A DNA stretch of 64,000 bases from a virus: positions 83,434 through 147,433 of the IMG/VR virus record IMGVR_UViG_3300005098_000017; one strand, 5' to 3'. This document shows, one piece after another, positions 44,869-55,056 of the stretch. The notes beneath the pieces are model-generated. The model saw only the letters and a list, made by a program, of their open reading frames with translations. It did no database searches and was not told where the DNA came from. Position 1 is the stretch's first letter, and every line of letters begins with the position of its first letter. Position numbers and translations under genes: made by a program.

Positions 44869-47800
44869 TGCCAGAGGATAGAACAAATATTGTCTCCGAT
44901 CCAAGCTCTAAGCCTACTGGAGATGGGAAGACTAAAGATAAGGGTTATGGGATGTTGCCTCTAACGGCTAATTTATTTTTAGATGATATGCTTCAATTTA
45001 CGAATGAAGCATTTCCTCTTGCATCTGCGATGTCTATATTGAGTGGTGATTATCATTTTATTGTGCGTAATTGGACGACGGCTTACCCAGATAGGTATAT
45101 ACCTGACAGGATTTTAAATAAGAGGGGGTCGACGCCTCTATTCTACTATGATAGTGATATAGGAATTAACAATAAAGTTATACGTGCTCTTGTTAATGAG
45201 ACTCGGTATCAGGCTAATATGATTCTTAATCAGTTGGCGGCGTTTACTAATATGCCGGAGGATCTTATTGAATCTATTAAGCAGCAATTAAAGAAATTTT
45301 ATGGACCTGAGGCCGCCAATAAGTTTGAAAATGAAATTAAAAAACATACTTACGGGAAGAAGTTAGATTTAAAGGAATACAGGAAGTTTCTTGAACAATT
45401 TAAAGAGCTTTATTTAGATGATTCGCGGCTTCAATACCTGCTTGATTCATCGGATAAGCAGACAAGCAAGTTGTTAGGTGGCTTGGATGCGCGGCTTGGT
45501 CTATTATCATGGTTAAATGTCCGCAATTACGCGCGCTTATATATTAAGCTTTTGGAGCTCAAGGAGATATTGGAGCAGATTGGAAAGGGAGAGGGAGCCG
45601 TGCCTCCTGATGCTGATGCGCTTAATCTTATAAAGGCGATGATAATAGCTAAGTACAAGGTTGATAATCCAAAGGCATCAGAAGCAGATATATCAGCTAA
45701 GGCTGCTGAGATAGATGCTGCTTTTGGTGATGAAGCAAAGTTAGCACAAGTGTTGACAAAATATGGTAAGGAGCTCGCTGACATATATAGTTCATATGAT
45801 AAATTAAGTAAGTTTGTTGATAAGCTTATTAATGTTTGGACAAAGGATCCATTTTTTAGCGGGTTGTTATCGGCGTATAGGGCAGAGAATAGAAGTATCA
45901 CTGAAATTTTATGGTTGGCAAGGGATATTGCCCATGTTGATGCCGTGTTTGCGGCTAAAAATGTAGAAGATGCTGTGAATACCTATTTCCAGCATTCCCT
46001 TATGGTGGGTCCTAAAGAATTTGAAACACAGTTAGATATTTTATACCGCATTCTGGTTACGTATCCTCTAGAGGTTGCCTATAAAGTGAACCGAATTTAT
46101 CCAACATTCAGGATTTTCCTTGTTCATCCGGGTACGGGGCTTATTTACTCATTCAGAGACTTTTATTCACCAAAGGCTGTTGAGAGTATTGATATTTATA
46201 GAGACAAGTTAGGCACGGCAGATGTATGTCGTATAACGGTTTCCAATCGGGGTGGTCAGTTTGTAACAGATCTTCCAGCATTTCTTGAGCCACATGATAT
46301 TATTGATGCAGGGGGTGCAAGGACACCTCTTATGTTAAAGCCCGGCATGTATCTTATTGTGAAATTAGGCTATGCTAATTTGGAAAATGATCTTAGGACT
46401 AGGTTTATAGGGCGCATAACAGATGTACAGATGCAGGAAGGGCGCATTGTTGTTATGGCACAAGGTCTCGGTACTCAGTTGTTGATGGTACCCGGGCAGG
46501 ATGAGGATCATAAGGGTGAGATTAAAGTCAAAGATGGCGGAATATTAAGGTTATTGGGGTTTGGTTCTATTATAAGTAGTTATGGGGCGCTTATTGCTCA
46601 TTTATTATTACAGACGCGCGGGCTTGGTGATCTAGGTCGCCGTGTGAGTTTGTTCCGTAGGTGGGAGCTAGGGTATCGTGGTGCTGTTTATAAAACGCAT
46701 CGTGGTCCTGTTATGTTTGCATTATCTAATGTATTGAATCGTTTTCTACATAATACAGCACACCTTTTACCATCTTTTGCCAAGAAGGTCGTTGGTGTCT
46801 TTAAATATTCGCCATTATATTATCTGTTGCCTAAGCGGACGCGTGATAATATAGACAAAATGGTTGATGCCTTACCTTTATTGCCCACGATCATGGATTC
46901 ATATCGCCATTACCGGGATGTGACACATAATATTGGTGCGCTTATGGAAAATATTTATATCGATGCTGGTGTTGGTGGAGCTAGTACATACACGGGGCTA
47001 GGAAAATATGCATGGGATATACTAGCTCAATATTTTAGAAGCATATTTGGTGGTATTGGACGTGGGCGTTCGGCTGAAGACATTCAATCGCAGCAGAGAC
47101 CTATTAATAGTGAGGTTGTTCCATGGGGTATTGAATACTATACTCGTGCAAAGTCCTTGTATGATTGCTTGAAGGAAGTAGCATGGTTCTTCCCCGGATA
47201 TATTTTATATACACCGTTTTATAATGAGGATTTTGTGTATAGTGCGCGGGCCACTATATTTATAGGTCAGAAGACATTTTATTACAGATACAGAGATGAT
47301 TTATATTCAAGGGTTGAGGATGGTCCTGTTATTAAGAAAGCATTATTGGAAATCATTGATGATGCGATACAGAATATAGGTAAATTAAAGAAAGTTGACT
47401 GGGTTTATCGTTATGGGCAATTGTTTTATCTATTTCCTGATATAAATTCCATCTTGGGCAAGTACAGCTCTTCACGTATGAGGTCATCGCCGACAACACA
47501 GCCAGGGAAACTTCCCGGTTATTTAGATTTAGTTTCTGGCGGTCGTGCACATGCTGTTCCACAAACAGTAACAGAAAATAAAGGTGATATAACTGGGGAG
47601 GAGTTTAGGGTTCAATTGCAGGATCTTAGGACTCTTATCGAAACAGAGGGTGAATCATTACATAAAACGGGGAAGAACATCTTCCACTTAAAGTTCTTGT
47701 TTAGACCTGAAAATTATTCTCCCGATGTTTATAACTATGTATTATCGATGAAGCCAGAGATTGCGTTGCATATGGTATCAGCGCGCCCGCTTCAAAAAAC

Positions 47801-48881
47801 CCACTTTATTAATAGTGAAGAGGATATTATAGCCAACAATCTTGCCGCCAATGCAACTGATATGCATAATGCGGTGGCTTATTATTTCCCCCACGATCCA
47901 TTTATGTGGGCTCCGGGGATAGCAGTGCCGGGGCCTGATGAAAATAAATTTGATAACTTCTTTATGTATGTGTTGGATGATTCGATTCCTGATGATATAT
48001 TAACACCTGTTGAATTTTATGAGCCAAACTCCGATCCCAATGTATGGTTTGACTGGCGTCGCAGTTTGGCATTCAAGAAGCGTGTAAAGAAAAAAATTCT
48101 GGAGCCAAAAGATCTATTAGAAGCATTCCAATTTTTGCCGGCTTACATGATGCAGCCGCTTAACAAACTTATGGAAGAGATTGCTAAGATGTATGCGGGT
48201 GAAGTCATTATTGTTGGTATGCCCACAATCGATCCATGGGATATAGTTTACATGATGGATCTAACTAATGATATGGTTGGTTTACTAGAAGTAGAAGGGG
48301 TTACTGAGCATTTTAGTGTTGAGACTGGTTATGTTACCGTCATACATCCATCACTTTATACTACTATTGATATGCTTGATAAATATAGAGCAAGTGTTTT
48401 GCACCGTGTGTTCCATACAGTTTATGCGTCGACATTAAAAGGTGCTATTTTGAAGGCGGTATTGACGGCTTTTGGATTAGCCATATTTGGACCATTCATA
48501 GGTGCGGCGGCCGCCTTCATAGGTATATCAGCTGGTTGGTTGCTGATACCATTAATCATATATAAAGTAACCACAGGTGTTTATAAGACTTTGAAGGAAC
48601 ATACAAGTCTGATGGTATTTAATGCAGCTAGGGTTATGTTAAGGAATGCTTTATCATTTATACCTGTATGGTATAAGGGATTCCCATATGTGGCAGGGAT
48701 ACAGGGTTACAGAAGAGATACCATAGAGGTTATGATGTTGGATAAGTATCGTAATAATCCTGTGATACGGACGTTCATTGGCATAGATCCGTATCGGCTG
48801 TGGTATAATCAGGGGAAAATAGATAATTGGTATATATTTGGGACATTCTTTAAATCTTTAATTGGATTTTATCCATTCTGA
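44868..48881 (+). CDS. Baseplate hub protein, very large
   Basis: This encodes 1337 residues from a TAATG junction. The middle, residues about 420-545, resembles the hub/late control D family: FLVHPGTGLIYSF, then ADVCRITVSNRGGQF, a KPGMYLIVKLGYANLENDLR strand and FIGRITDVQMQEGRIVVMAQ. The N-terminal 400 residues are mostly helical. The C-terminal part has a strongly hydrophobic stretch at about 1190-1235 (VLTAFGLAIFGPFIGAAAAF onward) that could enter a membrane. It precedes small baseplate genes, as expected for a hub carrying the spike. The family assignment rests on the middle segment. Confidence 0.72.
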   Translation: MPEDRTNIVSDPSSKPTGDGKTKDKGYGMLPLTANLFLDDMLQFTNEAFPLASAMSILSGDYHFIVRNWTTAYPDRYIPDRILNKRGSTPLFYYDSDIGINNKVIRALVNETRYQANMILNQLAAFTNMPEDLIESIKQQLKKFYGPEAANKFENEIKKHTYGKKLDLKEYRKFLEQFKELYLDDSRLQYLLDSSDKQTSKLLGGLDARLGLLSWLNVRNYARLYIKLLELKEILEQIGKGEGAVPPDADALNLIKAMIIAKYKVDNPKASEADISAKAAEIDAAFGDEAKLAQVLTKYGKELADIYSSYDKLSKFVDKLINVWTKDPFFSGLLSAYRAENRSITEILWLARDIAHVDAVFAAKNVEDAVNTYFQHSLMVGPKEFETQLDILYRILVTYPLEVAYKVNRIYPTFRIFLVHPGTGLIYSFRDFYSPKAVESIDIYRDKLGTADVCRITVSNRGGQFVTDLPAFLEPHDIIDAGGARTPLMLKPGMYLIVKLGYANLENDLRTRFIGRITDVQMQEGRIVVMAQGLGTQLLMVPGQDEDHKGEIKVKDGGILRLLGFGSIISSYGALIAHLLLQTRGLGDLGRRVSLFRRWELGYRGAVYKTHRGPVMFALSNVLNRFLHNTAHLLPSFAKKVVGVFKYSPLYYLLPKRTRDNIDKMVDALPLLPTIMDSYRHYRDVTHNIGALMENIYIDAGVGGASTYTGLGKYAWDILAQYFRSIFGGIGRGRSAEDIQSQQRPINSEVVPWGIEYYTRAKSLYDCLKEVAWFFPGYILYTPFYNEDFVYSARATIFIGQKTFYYRYRDDLYSRVEDGPVIKKALLEIIDDAIQNIGKLKKVDWVYRYGQLFYLFPDINSILGKYSSSRMRSSPTTQPGKLPGYLDLVSGGRAHAVPQTVTENKGDITGEEFRVQLQDLRTLIETEGESLHKTGKNIFHLKFLFRPENYSPDVYNYVLSMKPEIALHMVSARPLQKTHFINSEEDIIANNLAANATDMHNAVAYYFPHDPFMWAPGIAVPGPDENKFDNFFMYVLDDSIPDDILTPVEFYEPNSDPNVWFDWRRSLAFKKRVKKKILEPKDLLEAFQFLPAYMMQPLNKLMEEIAKMYAGEVIIVGMPTIDPWDIVYMMDLTNDMVGLLEVEGVTEHFSVETGYVTVIHPSLYTTIDMLDKYRASVLHRVFHTVYASTLKGAILKAVLTAFGLAIFGPFIGAAAAFIGISAGWLLIPLIIYKVTTGVYKTLKEHTSLMVFNAARVMLRNALSFIPVWYKGFPYVAGIQGYRRDTIEVMMLDKYRNNPVIRTFIGIDPYRLWYNQGKIDNWYIFGTFFKSLIGFYPF

Positions 48882-49471
48882 TGGTTGTCGATTATGTAAA
48901 TAAGTTAGAGTTTTATGATGCTGATCGGATGCTCGGGCTCTTTAGGGTAAGGCAAGGGCTTTATGTTGGTTATGTGATCAATTTACGCCTTGGTCAAAAG
49001 TTTGATGATGCTGATTTATTTTTATGGTTTCATTCGGAGAATCCCAGTCCTTATGATGGTAATAAACCTGTTGATGAGACAGATCATTTAGATCCCCCCC
49101 ATTACATAAGTTTACTTTTACCTGTTTTTACTCATGGTATAAAGGGGACGACTGTTTCACCATTAGAGGCATCGATTGTTAGTGCGCCTTCTGCATATGG
49201 TTCAAAGGATAGTGCATCGGTGACTGATGGTGAGGGCCACGGCTTATTCGTAAGTAATAATACAGTAACAATCAATGCAGAGGATGCTGGCATTACACTT
49301 GGGCGTGATGGCATTTATATAAAAGGTAGAGTATTGTTTGAGGAGCCATCCAATACTTATGGATGGTTCAGGAAAAACCCTATGGCAATAATACCTTCTA
49401 CTGTTGTTACTCCGTTTCCTGATTTATCGATTGATGTTGAGATGTTAAGCAAGCTAATACCGGGCTTATAA
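48881..49471 (+). CDS. Small baseplate protein, unknown family
   Basis: This encodes 196 residues from a TGATG junction with the hub and ends in a TAATG junction with the gp25-like gene. It is beta-rich with Gly/Asp turns (ITLGRDGIYIKGRVLFEEPS near the end) and a Ser/Asp linker (SAYGSKDSASVTDGEGHG). Position between hub and wedge proteins suggests a baseplate or spike-associated protein. No conserved spike repeat was recognised. Confidence 0.6.
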   Translation: MVVDYVNKLEFYDADRMLGLFRVRQGLYVGYVINLRLGQKFDDADLFLWFHSENPSPYDGNKPVDETDHLDPPHYISLLLPVFTHGIKGTTVSPLEASIVSAPSAYGSKDSASVTDGEGHGLFVSNNTVTINAEDAGITLGRDGIYIKGRVLFEEPSNTYGWFRKNPMAIIPSTVVTPFPDLSIDVEMLSKLIPGL

Positions 49472-49950
49472 TGGTGGATTTGCACATAAATCATTTAGGA
49501 TTGCTCGGTGATGATGTTTTTATCGATACTGATAAGAACGAGTATCTTGCTGATTTTATCGCATTTTTGTTGCGCACTACTCCCGGAAGTATTGATATTT
49601 ATCCAGAGCTGGGTGTAGGTGTTTATGATATGATCGGTGAATTCTGGTCCAAGGAGAAGAAAAAGCACATTACATTGGCTATAAAAAGGAAGCTTAATGA
49701 TCTACCTCAGATAGGAAACAGAGTCGCTCGTATTACTGTGTCAAGGGTTGTGGAAAAGGGTGATACCTATTTATTCATTGGTATAACGCTTATTACTGGC
49801 GAACGATATTTTTACACATTAGTTATGAATGAACATGGGTTAAGGTTATCGAAAGGAGGTAGGGATGAGGTGTATGATGAATATGTAGAAATGTTGGCAA
49901 AGGTAGAGTTTAAGGATGAAGATTTCAATAGTATTATGGAGCTATTATGA
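49471..49950 (+). CDS. Baseplate wedge protein, gp25-like
   Basis: This encodes 159 residues. LADFIAFLLRTTPGSIDIYP, then ELGVGVYDMIGEFW and KKHITLAIKRKLNDLPQIGN resemble the GPW/gp25 family: 'L.tTpGe....P.fG', a helix, then strands ending in LFIGITLITGERYFYTLVM. In T4 this protein forms part of the wedge near the sheath. It precedes the J-like gene, the usual order. Its stop overlaps the next ATG. The length is typical. Confidence 0.82.
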   Translation: MVDLHINHLGLLGDDVFIDTDKNEYLADFIAFLLRTTPGSIDIYPELGVGVYDMIGEFWSKEKKKHITLAIKRKLNDLPQIGNRVARITVSRVVEKGDTYLFIGITLITGERYFYTLVMNEHGLRLSKGGRDEVYDEYVEMLAKVEFKDEDFNSIMELL

Positions 49951-51041
49951 TTACCAAAACAGCAATCAAAAATATATTAGCTGATGCTGGCTTTGACACA
50001 ACAGATGGTTCACATCTGGATAGGCTGGTTGATGCTATGTATGATGTTACGCAGCAACTATTTTCTTCATGGGATATAAATCTTGATGCTTTTAATGTTG
50101 ATGCTCTTTCTGGTGGTGATCTTGATCGAGTTGGTGATTTCTTTGGTATAACACGGTTACCTGCATTGAGAGCAAGTGATCCATTGGGTGTGATTTTAAA
50201 GGTAACCAATGAAACTGATGATCCTATTACATTGCCAACGGGGGTATTAGTTAGGTCAGCTGATTGTAATTATGTTTTAACAAATGAAGCCGCCATTACT
50301 ATCGAACCACATGATTCAGTGTTTGTTCCATTTGAGGCATTAGTTGAGGGGACAGTAGGTAATGCTGCTGTTAGTGAGGTTAATAGCATTGATTATGTAG
50401 GTTTATCCGTAACTAATGTATTACCTATTTTGACTGGCCGTGATGAAGAACCTGATGATTCATACCGTTATCGTCTATCGTTAGTGCGTCATATGCGCAT
50501 GGGTGTTACTGCTACGGCATTAGAGGCGCTTGCATATACATTTCCATATGTGGCTAATGCTAGTGTTGATACAGTGGGCGCGGGCTTAATAACCGTTTTT
50601 GTTGAACCTGTTATAGGTTATTATGATTCAGCATTATCCTATTATGTTAAACTATATTTGCAGCGTTTTACGGCAGCTGGCGATTTATTAACGGTTCTTA
50701 TGCCATCTGTAAAGGTTGTTGAATTAGATATAGCATACAAATCACGGACTGATTATACTGCAGAAATCTATAACATTGTTGTTGATTATTTATTGAATCA
50801 AACATGGTCATTTTCAATTACTGAGATAATAGAAAGAATTTATGATTCCGTCGGGCCTATTGATCTATATATAAGGTCTTGTTATGTTGGTGATTTGGAT
50901 CTTAAGACAATGACTGTTTACAACAGGATACCTATTATTGATGAGTATTTACCTGAACGACGGGAGGAACCTGAGGTGCCTGTTTTCTCATCTGTGCGGT
51001 TTTATACCAATTCAGATTTTATTAAGATAACTAGATTATGA
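49947..51041 (+). CDS. Baseplate J-like wedge protein
   Basis: This encodes 364 residues. The N-terminal helical region (GSHLDRLVDAMYDVTQQLFS) is followed by a strong J/gp47 signature: ALSGGDLDRVGDFFGITRLP, then DDPITLPTGVLVRSADCNYV, VPFEALVEGTVGNAAVSEVN and TGRDEEPDDSYRYRLSLVRH. The end has the usual alpha/beta domain with VGAGLITVFVEP. It joins wedges in the baseplate ring. The order with gp25 is as in many myoviruses. ATGA junctions couple it to both neighbours. Confidence 0.9.
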   Translation: MITKTAIKNILADAGFDTTDGSHLDRLVDAMYDVTQQLFSSWDINLDAFNVDALSGGDLDRVGDFFGITRLPALRASDPLGVILKVTNETDDPITLPTGVLVRSADCNYVLTNEAAITIEPHDSVFVPFEALVEGTVGNAAVSEVNSIDYVGLSVTNVLPILTGRDEEPDDSYRYRLSLVRHMRMGVTATALEALAYTFPYVANASVDTVGAGLITVFVEPVIGYYDSALSYYVKLYLQRFTAAGDLLTVLMPSVKVVELDIAYKSRTDYTAEIYNIVVDYLLNQTWSFSITEIIERIYDSVGPIDLYIRSCYVGDLDLKTMTVYNRIPIIDEYLPERREEPEVPVFSSVRFYTNSDFIKITRL

Positions 51042-53398
51042 GAGCTGTAATTTCTAAGTATAGAGGTTTAGTATCTGATAGCGTAATGCGCAGAGCATTT
51101 CCGCCGTGGGTATATGTCGAACCCGGCGGGCCTCTCTACACGCTTATTGGCACACTATTATCCCTTGCTGAATCATATGCAAGGTATGCCCGCTATTTAC
51201 GTCGTAATGATCCATTAAAATCATCATTGCAAGATTTAGTTAATTTGTATTATAAAGCAGTACCTGAAAAGCCTGAATTCTGTAATGTTCGTGTTGGTGA
51301 CAATGTATTTAAGATAGCTGTTACGGATGACCACATAGAATTTCTGGGAGCTGATGTAGGATATATTGCACCTGTGGGTGTAATAAGGGTACCGGAAGGG
51401 GTACAAGATTTTATTATTTACAGAAAGGATATGGAGCTTTACCTTGATGTTGTGACATCAAGTGAGCATTATTCGACTAAGTATCCCTTTGAGGTATTTA
51501 AGAAAATGTCTCCGTTTATAGCGGGGACTGTGGTGAAGCGCGGGCTTATCATCACTCCTAAATACACAACCTATACCAAACTTGATACCTTTGAGGAATC
51601 AAAGTCCGATCCTTATTTTACTATCACAAAGAAGATTAAAGTTATTGACCCGTTTCATAAAAGAGATGGAATTTCATTATCATGGGTTCTTAATGATGGT
51701 GAGGTTATAGAGCATAATTTAGTTGACCCAGCAACATATGAAGCCGCGCCGCTTACTGTTTCTAACTTTATGTTTCCTTATACAGATGACATTACTCCTT
51801 ACAAGTTCCGCATTGAATTTGATAATGGTATAGTCCAGTTGTATAATCCTGTTTCACCGTTTTATATAATTTATGAATATGGATCACCAACACCATATAT
51901 ATCGTTTAATCAGTCATATGATTACATCCAAGAGGAAATGGTAACAGATTATCCTGATGAGGTTATTTCTGATGGTACTACGGGGGACATGCATCTTGAG
52001 GGAAATCATATGGTTGTTGATGTTACATTGAATAATATGGTATCGAGTTGTGATCTCTTAGTAGCGCGGCTTATTTCCCATGCTTATCTGGGTGACCCCG
52101 ATGGAATAGAACCAAATGAATCTGATGATGAAGGTCACTATTATAAATTTACTTTCAATCCAGAGCCTTCCGATCCTTATGAATATGGTAATGGGGAAAA
52201 CGATAGAGGCCTATTACTTGAGGTTATTTTACAGCGTGCAGAAGCAAGAGTTGATCTGCATGATGCATCGATGACTGATGTAGTTACGTTTCCTGCTGGT
52301 ACTGATTTAAAGGATTATTTTACGGTCTCACATGAAGGGTTAGCTATATCCATAAAGCCTAACGGGGCACTACTTGAGACAGCTGAGTATGGAACCAGCG
52401 ACTTTAAGTTTGCATTTACATTTAAGTATGTATTAATATATACAGTAGAAGGTAGTGTGCCGACTGTGGGGCGCTTGCAGTACCTTGATGAGGTTATAAA
52501 TTGGGAGGATCCTAATGCATGGGTGATTGGTCCTATGACAGCATATATTGATCATGTTCCTGAGGGTTATGGCGAGCGCTTCATTTTCACTGGTGGGTTA
52601 ACGGACTATAAGGTTGTATTGCAAGCGGATGTGCATGAGTATGATCCATCGCATCCCGATATACCTGGACCTGTATTATATGCGAGTGGTACTGATATAA
52701 CAGACCTTGTTGAACTGGAGGTATGCGAGGATTATATGCGGTTTGTGCCCAAGATAGAGTTATCATTTAATGGTTTTGAATTCCGAAACTTAAGTGCAAC
52801 AGTACCACCTATAAGGGTGCAGGGTACATTGCGTATTGAAACTTTGAACTTTTATACACTTACACCAACTCCAGAGAACACAGTATACATGTCATTATCA
52901 TTATATCCATTTGCAGACAGGACAAAGAATGCGATTTTAAGTAAATATAGTAGATTTACATCGAATGTAAAGATTACGAGTGTAAGGGTTTATAACTTTC
53001 TTGAATATATTGATAATGTTCTTATTGAGGACGATATTACAGTTCAGGCATTGGGGCCGGTGCGGGCTTATGTGTTAAAGGCATATCCGACGCGCCTGTT
53101 TTTATATTACATGGGGACCAATGATGTAGAATATAGAGATTTTGATAGTAGCATTAGTAGTATTACCCACTTTGATGGATATATTTTTATTGCACTTGAT
53201 GATGGTATTTATGCATATGATTTATATGCTGCTGAGGTAACAAAACTGAGTGATGTTGTAGCTGATAGGATACGTATCGGTCCTGATAACAAGTTATATA
53301 TTCTTAAGGGTTCAAGAATCACAGTATGTGAGTTAGTAAGAAATAGAGCTTTTTATAATGGTGCAGAGATAGTATCATTTTATCCTATTGTAGAATAA
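51038..53398 (+). CDS. Large baseplate/tail protein (wedge or fibre attachment)
   Basis: This encodes 786 residues from an ATGA junction with J. The N-terminal 130 residues contain a helical segment (YTLIGTLLSLAESYARYARY) followed by beta structure. The rest is mostly beta-rich with many Asp, Tyr and Pro residues, as in fibre-attachment proteins. The last 100 residues look like a small beta-propeller-like blade pair (FDGYIFIALDDGIYAYDLYA, then PDNKLYILKGSRITVCEL). In other phages the protein after J is often a tail protein I-type wedge. No sure family is visible. Confidence 0.65.
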   Translation: MRAVISKYRGLVSDSVMRRAFPPWVYVEPGGPLYTLIGTLLSLAESYARYARYLRRNDPLKSSLQDLVNLYYKAVPEKPEFCNVRVGDNVFKIAVTDDHIEFLGADVGYIAPVGVIRVPEGVQDFIIYRKDMELYLDVVTSSEHYSTKYPFEVFKKMSPFIAGTVVKRGLIITPKYTTYTKLDTFEESKSDPYFTITKKIKVIDPFHKRDGISLSWVLNDGEVIEHNLVDPATYEAAPLTVSNFMFPYTDDITPYKFRIEFDNGIVQLYNPVSPFYIIYEYGSPTPYISFNQSYDYIQEEMVTDYPDEVISDGTTGDMHLEGNHMVVDVTLNNMVSSCDLLVARLISHAYLGDPDGIEPNESDDEGHYYKFTFNPEPSDPYEYGNGENDRGLLLEVILQRAEARVDLHDASMTDVVTFPAGTDLKDYFTVSHEGLAISIKPNGALLETAEYGTSDFKFAFTFKYVLIYTVEGSVPTVGRLQYLDEVINWEDPNAWVIGPMTAYIDHVPEGYGERFIFTGGLTDYKVVLQADVHEYDPSHPDIPGPVLYASGTDITDLVELEVCEDYMRFVPKIELSFNGFEFRNLSATVPPIRVQGTLRIETLNFYTLTPTPENTVYMSLSLYPFADRTKNAILSKYSRFTSNVKITSVRVYNFLEYIDNVLIEDDITVQALGPVRAYVLKAYPTRLFLYYMGTNDVEYRDFDSSISSITHFDGYIFIALDDGIYAYDLYAAEVTKLSDVVADRIRIGPDNKLYILKGSRITVCELVRNRAFYNGAEIVSFYPIVE

Positions 53399-53399
53399 T

Positions 53400-55025
53400 A
53401 TGAGAAGTGCTGGTTATTTAAATATAGCGGCTTATTTTGATGCGGTACCAAATAGGGAGCTACAACAAGCAGAGATATCATACTTGTGGAGGCGTATTGG
53501 TGGTGCGCCTCTGACGCTTCATTATATGTCGCTGAATCGCATATTAATGGCGTTCTTGATGAAGGATTTTGATGTTATTAATTACCGTTTTCCATTTAGA
53601 GTTGATAGATTATCATTATTTGCTTATAGGAAAAGGGGTAAAGATTGGAAATATAAAGTATATGAGGATATTGAAGCCGCCGCCTCCCTTATAGATAAAT
53701 ATGAAGAGGGCGATGACTATCCATTCTTTCCCGTAAGGACCGAGAATTCATACATGATTGTACCTTATCCGGGGTATGAGATCCTTTATATCGGTGATAA
53801 TGGTCAAGAACTTTTTGAAGCGCCGGCTCCATCGACGAATAGGTTGGTTTATTCAGCATTGTATTGGGCCTTGTTATATGCTGATGATTATGGGTATTTA
53901 CCTAAATCAATTGAGGAGCATATTATTAATTGTTTGTTAAAGAGACCAACGACGATGGCGGGCTTCGAACCTTATGCTTATGACGTGGCTGAATATGATG
54001 TTAATATGGGTTCCTATCCTCTTATGACTGGAGCCCGTGTTGCGTATCCTGATAAGGATTTTAATATTGATACATCTAAGCCGGCGCCCGGCTTATGCTT
54101 CGGTCTGGAGGTGGATGACATAGAGGTTGATGCTGAGGATTATCGTTTTGTTATGACCGACGGCGGCTTCATCATAGGCGGCCGCTTCCTACACACAGGA
54201 TTATATGATGTTTATGTTTATGATATTTCTAAATATGAATGGGACGATGGAGAAGGTACATGGATACCAGTCGGGCCATATGAGGAGCCAATAGATCTGA
54301 AATTATCAGTCCCTCTTTCGTTTCCTCATCTTATTTTTGCTTTTGAGAAACCATATATGTTTTCTCACCACTATGTTCGTATTGATCCGGCGCCCGGTGA
54401 TAGCTTTGAAGTGCCATTTATGGATCCTCCGTTGCCTTATTCGTTGGAGGGGGCTTATACGCCTTATTCCGGATCATATCACGATGCCATGTACGGTAAT
54501 CCAACTGTTTTAGATGAGCATCTTTTGAAGTGTGTCGATCTGGATCATCCTAAGCGTTATAGTTATTCGATCCTTGATGTAGATCTTATTAGGATTCATC
54601 ATTGTGGATACAGGACATACATTTATATATTTATTCTGCGGCATGATGAGCTACAAAAGTTAAATAAAAGCGTTGATAGTGTTAAATATGATGTTTTGGA
54701 TGGATTAACATTAGGGGTTGTTGGTATTGATGATGACTTTTCAGATACTACCATAGAGATTAAAGGTAATCCTGATCCGTTATATTTGTCGTCTAGTTAT
54801 GAGTGGTTGACATTAAAGGTAAAGAAGGATGGTGTGTTTTTAGATGCTGTTGTTGTTAAAGCATATGATGATTCAGATAGCCGTATTGTAATGCATCATG
54901 CCAATCTTGCTCCTGATTACGGTGCATCTGATGTCTATCCTATTATGACAACATGGTTTGGGTATGCTTTAGTAGGTGTTGAGGATAGTTCACGTATTGA
55001 TCATTTTGTGGTTGAAAAGATTTAA
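53400..55025 (+). CDS. Tail fibre or baseplate-associated protein
   Basis: This encodes 541 residues starting one base after the previous TAA. It is rich in Tyr, Asp and Pro with mostly beta character and few helices. Little resembles an enzyme. Position after baseplate wedge genes and before the 1039-residue fibre-like gene suggests an adaptor or fibre segment. No repeats were recognised. Confidence 0.62.
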   Translation: MRSAGYLNIAAYFDAVPNRELQQAEISYLWRRIGGAPLTLHYMSLNRILMAFLMKDFDVINYRFPFRVDRLSLFAYRKRGKDWKYKVYEDIEAAASLIDKYEEGDDYPFFPVRTENSYMIVPYPGYEILYIGDNGQELFEAPAPSTNRLVYSALYWALLYADDYGYLPKSIEEHIINCLLKRPTTMAGFEPYAYDVAEYDVNMGSYPLMTGARVAYPDKDFNIDTSKPAPGLCFGLEVDDIEVDAEDYRFVMTDGGFIIGGRFLHTGLYDVYVYDISKYEWDDGEGTWIPVGPYEEPIDLKLSVPLSFPHLIFAFEKPYMFSHHYVRIDPAPGDSFEVPFMDPPLPYSLEGAYTPYSGSYHDAMYGNPTVLDEHLLKCVDLDHPKRYSYSILDVDLIRIHHCGYRTYIYIFILRHDELQKLNKSVDSVKYDVLDGLTLGVVGIDDDFSDTTIEIKGNPDPLYLSSSYEWLTLKVKKDGVFLDAVVVKAYDDSDSRIVMHHANLAPDYGASDVYPIMTTWFGYALVGVEDSSRIDHFVVEKI

Positions 55026-55039
55026 ATTTTATGTATAAT
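55012..55039 (+). promoter_or_regulatory. Candidate sigma-70-like promoter before the fibre gene
   Basis: TTGAAA (55012-55017) and TATAAT (55034-55039) are separated by 16 bases. The region ends inside the 31-base gap before ATG 55057. A start near 55046 would leave only a short leader with GGAGG at its beginning. AT-rich sequence makes chance matches likely. Confidence 0.35.
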
Positions 55040-55056
55040 AATATTGGAGGATTAAC

